Below, piece after piece: positions 1 to 9,072 of a stretch of 64,000 nucleotides of DNA. Origin of the DNA: Melanopsichium pennsylvanicum (Eukaryota > Basidiomycota > Ustilaginomycetes > Ustilaginales); contig OAPG01000010.1 in assembly GCA_900208305.1 (NCBI GenBank), forward strand, positions 1 through 64,000, read 5' to 3'. The notes under the pieces are model-generated. The model saw only the letters and a program-made list of their open reading frames with translations. It made no database searches and was not told the DNA's origin. The translations under genes and the position numbers were made by a program. Positions within the stretch are counted from its first letter, which is position 1, and every line of letters starts with the position of its first letter.

Positions 1-103
1 CTAACCCTAACCCTAACCCTAACCCTAACCCTAACCCTAACCCTAACCCTAACCCTAACCCTAACCCTAACCCTAACCCTAACCCTAACCCTAACCCTAA
101 CCC
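1..103. repeat. Terminal telomere repeat tract (CCCTAA)n
   Basis: About 17 uninterrupted CCCTAA units run from base 1 and end at CCC followed by AAAGTAACC. The C-rich strand reads 5' to 3' on the plus strand, so this is the left chromosome end and the telomere G-strand is TTAGGG. That is the usual repeat of filamentous fungi. The true tract may extend beyond the window. Confidence 0.98.
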
Positions 104-695
104 AAAGTAACCATCACCACCGCGCAAGTGTGGCGTCTTGAGATCTTTGTTGCCTTCCATATTGTATTGCTTGTGTAAATTAGATCAATGTACGTTGGTG
201 ATTAAAACGCTATTGGGCTCATAACCTGTTGATATTCACCACTTGTAAACAAGCAAAATAGAGGGAAAGTTATTGTATTGAGGCATCTTCCGTGAGAAGA
301 TGCTGTGAATGAAATATGAGGGGTACAAAGTTTCTTTTTTTTTTTGCCAGGTCATGTGCAAGCTTGCACTTCTGTAGCATTCTGCAACAAAAACCTCCCT
401 AATAATGTGTAAAAAATAATGATAGCCCTTGTCTTTGGAGGTTGGACCCTTTCAATGCTATAAGTTGACAGCGACGCGACCAACCCTCCCTCAGCAACTC
501 TACCATCAACACACATATCCCAACCTTTGTCTGCTACGCCAGGCAAGTCAACAACGACAGGTGCAAAACCTGCCTATCATCCTGCGAGATTTCTGTCAAC
601 ATCATTGACCTCCTTGTCTCATACCTGTGACAATTCAATGCACGACGCCTTCGCAGTGCGCATACATCCTGTGTGGGTGATCAACTATCCAAAGC
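104..695. other. Telomere-proximal spacer
   Basis: These bases carry no convincing gene. Short overlapping ORFs exist on both strands but have no recognisable composition or motif. The stretch includes a poly-T run near 331-343. The first supported gene starts at 696, so it lies within 600 bp of the telomere. Confidence 0.6.
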
Positions 696-3600
696 ATGAC
701 GCCACCCGTGCGGCTCTCGCTGCAAGATATCGACAGCATACAGCAACATCTGAATGACCTTATCGAAGCACAAGATGGGAGCATATCCAATACGCCCCGA
801 GATATGTCAACCAACCAAAAGACAAAACTCGCAAATGTTGCTCATTATGTGACTCTGGCAATCCGCCGAATGCTGTCTGACACCGTTCCGCTGCAAGATG
901 CACACAAGAAGGCTATTCACTTATTTCTGGACGATGTCTTTGAAGCGCTCAACAACCAGGCGGCCCGTCATGATGACACCTCTTCTGACGGCCGTTGCAT
1001 TACGCCACCCTCTCCCCGTTCGGTTATGACATTCAACGATCTTTCTCCAACGCGGCAGCAGGCAGCCAAGGCATCCGAATCCTTCGATCAGCTGAAACGT
1101 GAGGCAAGAAATGATCTTACTCTTACCTTCTCGACCATGTCCTCATTCTATATTGCTGCAGCTTCAGAGACCACTGCCAGCAAGCAGAAGCGGTTCGAAA
1201 GATCGATCTTGAACTTCCTCGATGTAGTCGAGGAGCACCAGCATGCGCTTGCCCAGCTTTTTCCCGATCTTACGACCGTGAATCCTACAACGGGCGAATG
1301 CTCCTCTAACGTCAAGGATGCTCTTAAACATCTTCACAAGAGCGAAATCACCAGTCCAGATTGGGAGCAAATAGCTTACGTCCTTCTTCGTCTTCCTTAT
1401 CGAAACGAGCAGCCATTGCGTGCAGACAATTTGGGCGAGCTCGAATCGCACTTTGCCAACCAGTTGCGCCGCAATTACCGCGGCGATGCCCCTTTTCGCT
1501 TCCTGCAATTCGTCCTTGAGGTCAATCAGCAGCGCACCGAGCAAGCATTACAAGCCGCCTCCCGCACTTCCATTCCCGACGACGATTCTCAGTCCGGCTT
1601 TGATGCTTATTTGAAGATGACCTCCCTCGTCCAGTCGAGTGGCACGGGCAAGACCCGTTTAGTGTTGGAGCTTGGCAAAGTGGCTCCGCTACTGTATACT
1701 TGCCTTCGGCGTAAAGCGCCAGACGAGCGTCCGAGTGTGGTCGACGGTTATCCCCTTGGCGACACAAGACTTTACACCTACTTCTCACGCAGCAAAATTT
1801 CCAGACCAACTCGCAATTCCGCTTCTGCCACTGCCGGTGATGCGCCCGTTGCCGATATATTGGAGCTTTCCACGGTTTCATATGATCTCCAAGTGGCTGC
1901 CTTCGTCGGAGGCTGGTTCCAAACGCTTGCCACCGAGCTCAGATTCCTTCCAGACTCTCAGGCCAAGCACGAGTATCTACAAAAGCTCAACGACTTTGAT
2001 GGTGCTGACTCGACCGCCTCGACACGCAGCAAGTTCTTCATGGATGTGGCCAGGGCCGCGGAGGACCTTATCTGGCGCCACCACCCTCTCGACCAGCGAG
2101 GGTCTGTCCCGTCCGAGGTCTTCGGTCCATGCCTCGACTCCCCTGCCCTTGCACTGAGCGAACAGCTTCAGCCTGTGCGCCAATGGCTTGCTCAAGACAA
2201 GGCCGAAACATACCGCTCGCTCGGCACCCACGAATTGCCCGTCTTCGTCGCCGTAGATGAATGCGTCGAACTTATAATTCACAACCCCGCTCGCCGTCGA
2301 GCGAAGCAGTCGAGCAACGACCAGCTCGAAAGCCTTCGTCGCGCCTTCAACCATCTGCTTGGGCTAGAATCACAGCACAAGAAGATTGCTTCCTTTTGGC
2401 TTGTCCTGCTTAGCACAAGTACGGGAGCAGCGACTCTCATCAAGCCCAAGGAGCTTCAGGGCTCAGCGCGTGCCTTGACAAGGGAGGTGATGCCCATCTT
2501 TGTTGGCATGGGCTTTGATGTACTGCGGAGCGAACAAGGGCCGCTTCGATCGCCTGCCGACGTGAGCACCCTCGAGCATGTGCGCAGCTACGGCCGACCT
2601 CTGTGGTCTTCGCTACACGACAACTCGTTCTGGGAGGTCGCTCAGGCCAAGCTGTTCGGCAAGAGGACGATAGACGAGGCAAGCTCTGTGGTGTGCTACA
2701 ACGTGCTTGCCTCGCGACTGGCATTACGATTGGTTCCTGTGCACGATGGAGACACGGCTCTCTTTGGCGAACAAAAGACGCTGGGTACACAATCGATCGA
2801 TCGACATATGCGCATGCTTGAGCACGTCGCGGAAGACAGCAGCAGTTTCAGCATCAATGCGCCCTCCGAACCTGTGCTGGCCGTTGCAGCCGCGCTCGCC
2901 ATGCTGTCAGATAGTCCCCAGTTGCCCGGAATCTCTACGGGCCAGAACAGCACCAGTCTAGCATATGCCAAAATTATGAAGACCTTCACGACGCAAAGCC
3001 TTGCCGCGCTGGGTCCACACTTCCTCAAAGGCACTGGGGGCGAGTTTCTCACGCGCTGCGTCATGATGGCAGCTTGTGATGCGGTCAAGCTGCCGCTGCT
3101 GCGGGGCAACCTGGCCAATCGTGCTTCCACTATCTCTCGGCCCGTCGAGGCCGGCGCTTTCATACACAAACTTGCCCAGCTAGATGAGGCAAGTCAGAAG
3201 GCGATCACTGAAAGGGTGGATACGGTGTGTTCGCTCGTTCATCAGCGGCTTTGCGCTGATAGTACCGCGAACAAGGAGGATGTGCAGGCATGGCTCAACT
3301 TCTCCCACTTCGACGAGCTGCCCGAGGTCATCACCGACATTTCACCGGACTACCTTTGGTATTGCTGGAAACGCGGTGTTGCCATTCAGATGGCGCACAG
3401 ACAACCGGGCGTCGATGGCATCATTCCCGTCTTTGTGGGCCAGCTTTCTTCAAAGTTTGTCAGCGATGCGACTCAGGAGAGCCAGGTAAGGAGCGATGGT
3501 GATGCACCGGGCATATGGTCGTCGGGTGCGGCCCGGATGGCTCCTTTCGATGCCGGCGCCATTCACGAGTGCGAGGCTGCTCGGCAGATGACGTTCATTG

Positions 3601-4133
3601 CTTGGGAATCCAAGTTCCGCAAGGACGCTTTGGTTGGCGAAGACGCCTCGAAAGACGCACTGACGGGCCCGCCTCTGCTGCCGGCTGCCTGTGACGCGAG
3701 CAAAGGCGAACTTTCTTCCCAACTCACCAAATTTGGCTTGCTGACGGTGTTGGCCGATCTTGGCACAGAGCAGGCATTCCAGGACACCAGGCTGCAGACT
3801 CGAGCTGAGACAATCACGACTAGAGGCAAAGGACATCAACTCTCGCGGCTATGGATCCGTGGCATCAGCGATGTAAAAGCATATCCTTGCTTGGACAATC
3901 TTAAGATCCGCAAACAGTTGCTTGCCTTGCGGACTGGCTTCACAGATGTTCGTGTGTATGAACAGTATAATCTCAATCCTCACCCTCTGTGGAATGCAGG
4001 AGCTAAGCCTGACGAGATGAAGCCGGTCGTTGAAGGGCCTTCGCTCTTGTCCTCATGGCCATCCCCGGCTGGGTCCTCTGTCATCTCACTTGAGCAGGTG
4101 GGATCCCATGCAGAGCCAATGGACCAGAGCTGA
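696..4133 (+). CDS. Subtelomeric P-loop NTPase with possible C-terminal PD-(D/E)XK nuclease, Crinkler-like architecture
   Basis: Single-exon ORF of 1145 residues starting at ATG 696 and ending at TGA 4131-4133. Seen directly: a Walker A motif SSGTGKT with Lys319, preceded by a hydrophobic stretch and Gln313, and a Walker B-like strand VFVAVDE at 516-522. Near the C-terminus, Asp907 sits in GVDGIIPVF, followed about 65 residues later by WESK (Glu971, Lys973). That D...ExK spacing is compatible with a PD-(D/E)XK restriction-endonuclease-like fold. Known: fungal and oomycete Crinkler-type proteins join a P-loop NTPase reading QSSGTGK(S/T)R to REase-like domains. No signal peptide is visible. The nuclease call is inference; the NTPase call is firm. 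It could also be an unnamed telomere-linked family peculiar to smuts. Confidence 0.75.
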   Translation: MTPPVRLSLQDIDSIQQHLNDLIEAQDGSISNTPRDMSTNQKTKLANVAHYVTLAIRRMLSDTVPLQDAHKKAIHLFLDDVFEALNNQAARHDDTSSDGRCITPPSPRSVMTFNDLSPTRQQAAKASESFDQLKREARNDLTLTFSTMSSFYIAAASETTASKQKRFERSILNFLDVVEEHQHALAQLFPDLTTVNPTTGECSSNVKDALKHLHKSEITSPDWEQIAYVLLRLPYRNEQPLRADNLGELESHFANQLRRNYRGDAPFRFLQFVLEVNQQRTEQALQAASRTSIPDDDSQSGFDAYLKMTSLVQSSGTGKTRLVLELGKVAPLLYTCLRRKAPDERPSVVDGYPLGDTRLYTYFSRSKISRPTRNSASATAGDAPVADILELSTVSYDLQVAAFVGGWFQTLATELRFLPDSQAKHEYLQKLNDFDGADSTASTRSKFFMDVARAAEDLIWRHHPLDQRGSVPSEVFGPCLDSPALALSEQLQPVRQWLAQDKAETYRSLGTHELPVFVAVDECVELIIHNPARRRAKQSSNDQLESLRRAFNHLLGLESQHKKIASFWLVLLSTSTGAATLIKPKELQGSARALTREVMPIFVGMGFDVLRSEQGPLRSPADVSTLEHVRSYGRPLWSSLHDNSFWEVAQAKLFGKRTIDEASSVVCYNVLASRLALRLVPVHDGDTALFGEQKTLGTQSIDRHMRMLEHVAEDSSSFSINAPSEPVLAVAAALAMLSDSPQLPGISTGQNSTSLAYAKIMKTFTTQSLAALGPHFLKGTGGEFLTRCVMMAACDAVKLPLLRGNLANRASTISRPVEAGAFIHKLAQLDEASQKAITERVDTVCSLVHQRLCADSTANKEDVQAWLNFSHFDELPEVITDISPDYLWYCWKRGVAIQMAHRQPGVDGIIPVFVGQLSSKFVSDATQESQVRSDGDAPGIWSSGAARMAPFDAGAIHECEAARQMTFIAWESKFRKDALVGEDASKDALTGPPLLPAACDASKGELSSQLTKFGLLTVLADLGTEQAFQDTRLQTRAETITTRGKGHQLSRLWIRGISDVKAYPCLDNLKIRKQLLALRTGFTDVRVYEQYNLNPHPLWNAGAKPDEMKPVVEGPSLLSSWPSPAGSSVISLEQVGSHAEPMDQS

Positions 4134-4482
4134 CTCCTTGGCTGATTCTCTGACTCTGCGACCCTTTTGTAGACACAGTCTCTTTGATTCCATCTCCTGG
4201 TTAGTGGCCTTTCCATTGCTCTTTGAAGCTTGAATCACATCTATAGTTGCACCAATCCATGTGGATCCTGTGCAGTATCAGTACTGTGGTCACCAAAGAA
4301 CACTGCTTGCTGCCCTTGAACAACTTGTTGATCACATACTGATTTGACTATTTCCTGGTTCACAGTTGACTACCCCTTATAAAGTTGATCAGGGTACCAG
4401 TTTACCCATGTTGTGTGAGAAAAAAGCATTACTCCTAGCTCAGGCAGGTGCAGGGCAAGCCAAGTGCCCAGATGTTGAGGCT
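4134..4482 (+). other. Intergenic spacer after the NTPase gene
   Basis: No gene is recognisable. The only ORF (from 4366) runs into the following LTR-like block and shows no motif. This is probably the 3' flank of the NTPase gene plus old repeat sequence. Confidence 0.4.
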
Positions 4483-5203
4483 TGTCAGGGGCCCATGTGC
4501 CAAACTCAGGATTTGCATCAAGATCCGCTGAAACCGTTTACTTTATTGTGTCTGAACTTGAGACCCAATAACAAGGCCGGTTCTATCTTGTTTTGTTGCA
4601 AGACCTGCTGCGCAATTCTTGAGCTGACTGGCCACTGTGAACACTCTGTTCAGAGGTAATGCGGCCCATCCGTATGTTGTAAGACCTACTTTCTTATATA
4701 CCTTGGCCCCTATGGGCTCTCCTTTGTCTGCTATCACCCACGTAACACCAGAGTGCCAGCGTGTACACAAGCTTGGGCCCCATGCTTACCAATGCTGACC
4801 ATCAACAACCGTAACACACACAGCAGATGGTCCTAGAGCATGTTGCACCCTTCCATCAGGCCTACTGTACCAGCTGGAGCCCTGTACCCATCCTCAGGGG
4901 CCTATGTTGCCTCGGCCAGTTGACAATTGCGTACAGTGAACATTGCACTGATATTGGATGAAAACACCTGTTCTAACGGGTATCACACTGAAAACCAATA
5001 GAACACAGTGTTTCACCGGGTCTGAAATTCATCCCTGGTAACAGTACCCATCCTCAGGGCCCTATGTTGCCTTGGCCGGTTGATTATTGCGTCCAATGGA
5101 TGTCGAACTGATATTGGATAAAACCACCTGTTCTAACGTATGTCAAACTGAAGACAAATAAAACACAGTGTTTCACCAGGTCTGAAATGCACTCCTGGTA
5201 ACA
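4483..5203 (+). mobile_element. Diverged LTR of family C (TGTCAGGGG...TAACA)
   Basis: The left end TGTCAGGGGCC-ATGTGCC matches the left end of the better preserved family C element at 24261. An internal block near 4633-4690 (gaacac..GTTCAG.GGTAATGCGGC) matches that element near 24913-24950. The right end reads TAACA, as in family C. No 5-bp target duplication is visible (AGGCT on the left, CCCCC on the right), so one end may have been remodelled. Part of the block is duplicated in tandem, which is listed separately. Confidence 0.5.
4884..5203 (+). repeat. 160-bp imperfect tandem duplication
   Basis: Two adjacent copies, 4884-5043 and 5044-5203. Each starts GTACCCATCCTCAGGG and ends CTGGTAACA. 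They differ by scattered substitutions and share the unit length exactly. The unit forms the 3' end of the LTR-like block just upstream of the OTU ORF. The better preserved family C element has a similar duplicated 3' end around 25570-25848. Confidence 0.85.
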
Positions 5204-5257
5204 CCCCCCAAGAAGCTGGATCAGGATCTGGCAAAGTGCAACGTACATGGGACCCAC

Positions 5258-5734
5258 ATGGTACCTGAAGGTACAACCCTGATTGAACTCCAAGGTACAA
5301 CCAACTACAGGATCACCTCTGGATACATTGCTGCGGATGACAACTGCCAATTTAGAATCCTGTCCAAGATCATTTATGGTGTCCAAAGTTCCCACAGGAA
5401 GGTACAGTCAGAGGTAGTTCAGTACCTTGAACTTCATCAAGAGATGGTACAAGCTATCCTGGCAACCAAGGAAGTGCTCCAGCACCCACTCATGTCTGAA
5501 GTGGTACCTCTGACAGTCAGAACCTACCTTAACAAGATGGCCATGCATGGTAAATGGGGGGATGATGCTACTTTAAGTGCAGCAGTCAGTATCTACAACC
5601 TCAGCTTGGTGATTATCAACCCAGATGGAATCTACTATGAGGTCAACAAGATACCCAAACCCCAACAATGGCATGCTTTGTACTACACAGGTAACCACTA
5701 TGAACTTGTGTTGAAGTTCAACCCCAATGCCTAG
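5258..5734 (+). CDS. Small OTU-type cysteine protease domain protein
   Basis: A 158-residue ORF ending TAG. Residues 26-33 read ADDNCQFR, matching the OTU catalytic signature D-G-N-C-L-F-R with Cys30 and Asp27. Near the C-terminus GNHYELVL supplies the expected His147 before an aromatic residue. A strand-like IYNLSLVIINPDG precedes it. Known: OTU domains are deubiquitinating cysteine proteases, and fungal transposons and viruses also carry them. The frame stays open upstream to 5186, inside the last bases of the adjacent LTR-like block, so the true start may lie earlier or the ORF may be a fragment of a longer element-encoded protein. Length is near a minimal OTU core. Function as a host gene or transposon gene cannot be settled from sequence. 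Confidence 0.6.
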   Translation: MVPEGTTLIELQGTTNYRITSGYIAADDNCQFRILSKIIYGVQSSHRKVQSEVVQYLELHQEMVQAILATKEVLQHPLMSEVVPLTVRTYLNKMAMHGKWGDDATLSAAVSIYNLSLVIINPDGIYYEVNKIPKPQQWHALYYTGNHYELVLKFNPNA

Positions 5735-6444
5735 GTACCTTCAAACTCCCATGTACATACTTTGCTTCCTACTTGTAGATAGTTGCCAACATTCCTTTTG
5801 AACTACCTCTGAGGCTTTTTCATCCTCCTCATGGAGGTTTTTTCCTCACAATGTAGTACCTTCAAACATATTTTCTCTACTTCTGTAAAAGTACCTTGGT
5901 GTTCATGCAATGTTAGGTTGCTGTTGCCAACCCTGTTATTGGATCCAATCACATTCACTCAACATCACCAACATGACCAAGGATCCATTATTCTAAATGT
6001 TAGACCTAAGCAGCATTACATAGTCAGCTGATATTTTACATTATGCAGACATGTTAGAATGACATGTCTGAACACCAATGTGGCATAACATAGTCACCTG
6101 CTATTATACATCATCTTCTCATGTTAGATTCCCATGATCCAACACATGGTGACTTGAGCATCTCTAGCTCCATGATCACTCTTGGTATCCATGTCAGACA
6201 TGTATATACAGCCTCTGCACACCTAGAAGAAGGTGTACAGGCCCTCAGACAGGGAAAAAATCACCTTTGAAAACTTTGTTTTCTTCCCCAAGAGAATCCA
6301 ACCGCCATCTTTGAACAGTCATATCTCGGCCATCGGATTAAACTTTAATCCTAACTCTTTTGCATTCACCTTCTCTTGACCTACTCTACAACTTCCATTA
6401 AGACAGATTTGATGAAATTTGGGACTCCAAAACAGATGCCCTTG
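5735..6444. other. Non-coding subtelomeric spacer with a weak direct repeat
   Basis: No gene is supported. Two imperfect copies of a GCAT-ACATAGTCA-CTG...CATGTTAGA segment start at about 6012 and 6083, 71 bp apart. The rest is low-information sequence up to the interstitial telomere repeat. Confidence 0.5.
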
Positions 6445-6465
6445 TAACCCTAACCCTAACCCTAA
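6445..6465. repeat. Interstitial telomeric sequence
   Basis: TAACCCTAACCCTAACCC plus TAA: just over three perfect CCCTAA units, in the same orientation as the terminal telomere and followed by an AAGCTT site. It separates the subtelomeric NTPase/OTU block from ordinary gene space. Confidence 0.95.
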
Positions 6466-6982
6466 GCTTGGCACGACAGCCCCTGACACATCTCTCTTTT
6501 GTGCTCGACAACTTGCAGCGCGCTTCAAGCAACACCCACCCCCCCGTATCCCTTGACGCGGCCTTGGCCGTTTAGCACTCCTCATGTTTAGACTCATTTT
6601 ATGTTTAGGTCTCACCCACATTCCACCTCGCTCTCACGCAACGTTCGACCGACCGTGCCTTACGGCCACAGCTGGGAGCTTGCAAGCAACTCTCCCACGA
6701 GTTAGGCAATCAAACTTTTCTTATTCTTGTCCGTTCCCTCACGGCGTGGGTGCAACTCCGACACCCTGGCGTGACAATCACGAGTACAGTAGCCAGAACA
6801 TTGATGCATATAGGCCATGTGCCACAAAAACAAGTTTGAATTTAAGGCGGACCCCATTCTCAGTTTCAGCAAAGCAGACCTGTGACGGCAGTTTCAGGCT
6901 GAGCGTGAAGGCGAGAACAACTACGTGGATTTCACATCTATACGAACTATGTTGGCACTAACGCGCGTGTGGGAAATCGAGC
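6466..6982. other. Spacer between interstitial telomere repeat and SDR gene
   Basis: A 125-residue ORF at 6584-6961 (plus) is present but lacks motifs, and its composition looks random. No gene is called. The stretch includes the 3' flank of the minus-strand dehydrogenase. Confidence 0.4.
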
Positions 6983-8528
6983 TCAGACTAGGCTTTTGGG
7001 AGGCAGCAGAACGGGCTGGCCCTCAGCGGTCTGCATGGTTGCGCACAGTATGTATTGAGAAGGCAAGACGGATGTCAGGCAAGAGTCCAGACTTGTGATA
7101 GACGGATTGAAGGCTACTTACAACGTATGCATTTGACAGGCCACCGTCGACAAGGAGGTCGTGACCCAGCACGTAAGAGGACTCGTCGGTGGCAACTGTA
7201 GTATACAAGGCGAAAGAGAAACGAGGTCAGTTGAGCTGGTCACATGGCATATGGTGAGAGGCAAAAGAAAGGACGCACGAAAGAGCACAGCCTTCGCCTG
7301 TTCAACAGCTTCGCCGAACCGGCCGAGAGGCAAGTGGGTGAGGCGACGATTGAGCTTTTCAGGGGTGTTGAGGAAGTCCATAAGCAACGGTGTCTGGAGA
7401 GGACCACTGTCGAGGTGGAAAGGAGGAGCAAGGCGCGCAAAGATTGTGGTCAGTAGAGATCGAAGCGATGAAAAACGAACAGTGCAAAGGACATACGGGC
7501 AGAGAGAGTTGACACGAATACCCTCACGGGCGTGGACCATGGCAAGTTCGCGAGACATAGCGAGGACGGCACCCTTTGAGGCGGTGTATGCAATCTGAGG
7601 GGTAGCGGCACCCATGATGGCGACAAATGAAGCAGTGTTGATGATTGAACCACCGACGTGAAGGTTTTTGGGCTCATCGGTAGGATTCTGGGACACAAAG
7701 CAAGGTAGGAGAAAGACGCCGAAGACGCCAGTCAGTCAGTGAGTCAGGTCTAGTGAGAGTAGAGCAGAGGAGCAATGTGGACTGGAAGAACACACCTTTC
7801 GCATGGCGATGATGGCGTGCTTGCAGCCGTACCAGACACCCTTGACGTTGATGGCTTGGGTGAGGTCCCAAATCTTTTCCTCGGTGTTGACAGCGTTGTC
7901 GTCGGCAGGGTGCATGATGCCGGCGTTGTTGAACTAGAGGGCGAGTTAAAGAGTGATTGTCAGCAAGTGTTTCGCATGTGAAGCATGTCAAGACGGAAGC
8001 CGTAAAAAGGGAATAGACCTTACCATCACGTCGAGTCGGCCGAACTCGTCAACAGCGCGCTGAACGATAGCAGCGACCTCGTCCTCTTTGCTGACATCGC
8101 ACTTCATGGCGATGGCCTTCACGGGAAGCTCGGCATTGTAGAAACGCTCGTTGACCATATCTGCAGTCTTCTGGCATGCTTCGAGGTTGATATCGGCAAG
8201 GACGACGTTGGCACCTTCCGAGGCGAAGAGGATGGCACATTCGCGGCCGATACCGCTACACTCGTTGATGAATGGCAGACACGAGACAAAAGAGATGATG
8301 TCAGCACCATGAGCGCGAGTGTGGCAGATATTATGGTGTGTGTTGTGACACTTACGAGCCGCCGCCAGTGATGACAGCAACCTGTGGTTGGAAGCAGAGC
8401 AAACATGAACAGTGGCAGCAAGCATTGTCAGTGGGAAACCGTTCGGACCAGAGGCGTGGCTATCATGTCCAGCAGGGAATGGCCAAGGGAAGATGACTCA
8501 CGCGGTGAGGAAGACGGAGACCGGGCAT
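6983..8528 (-). CDS. Short-chain dehydrogenase/reductase (SDR), eight exons
   Basis: Spliced gene of 287 residues. Exons on the minus strand: 8528-8502, 8381-8356, 8255-8024, 7933-7796, 7687-7497, 7406-7279, 7195-7122 and 7030-6983; stop TGA at 6985-6983. All introns are GT-AG, and reading phases close exactly. Seen: the cofactor loop TGGGSGIGRE (residues 14-23), NNAG at 97-100, catalytic Ser161, Tyr175 and Lys179 in the SDR spacing, and a C-terminal LLVDGGLSNAYV. Known: classical SDRs use NAD(P)(H) to oxidise or reduce alcohol/carbonyl substrates. The substrate is unknown. Exons 1 and 2 are only 27 and 26 nt. It lies downstream of the aldehyde dehydrogenase on the same strand, with 0.5 kb between them. 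Confidence 0.9.
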
Positions 8529-9072
8529 GTTGAAATAGGCCGAGACGTGACAGATGCTGAGGAGATGAAGGTGATGGTGATGTTGATGGTTGCAAGGATC
8601 AATATATCACAAAAGCGAATCAATGATGGAGAGTAGGTCCGAAACACAAAAGCAGATCCGTGCGTGTGTGTCGCTTTGGAATGCGACTTGGCTTTCTGTT
8701 CGGTGCAATTCCGAGATTTTTGAAGTCGGACTTTCTTATCATGAGGAAGCTTTCAGATTGCACTCTCTTAAAAGAACTGCACGTCACGGTAACATGATCT
8801 GCCGCGGGCCAACACATGAACTTGATTGGATGGTCAAATTTTCTTGATTTCGGTATCTTAGCCGGAGCCAGCTTTGTCATGTTTTCTGCTAGCTTGTTCC
8901 GCAGATTTATGCTGAGAACGGCGTATGCGTTACGCTATCGGCTAATCTCGCACTCCAAGCTAGTCTCTACCGGTCAACAGACTGGTGCTCGCATTCAATT
9001 CAGAACATGCAAACACTCTTTTGTTCACTGCAAATTAGACAGATGCTGTATCAGATGAGGAGAAATCTGCAC
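8529..9072. other. Promoter-containing spacer upstream of the SDR gene
   Basis: Between the SDR start and the aldehyde dehydrogenase stop, both on the minus strand. ORFs here are short and unconvincing. No clear regulatory palindrome was found. Confidence 0.4.
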
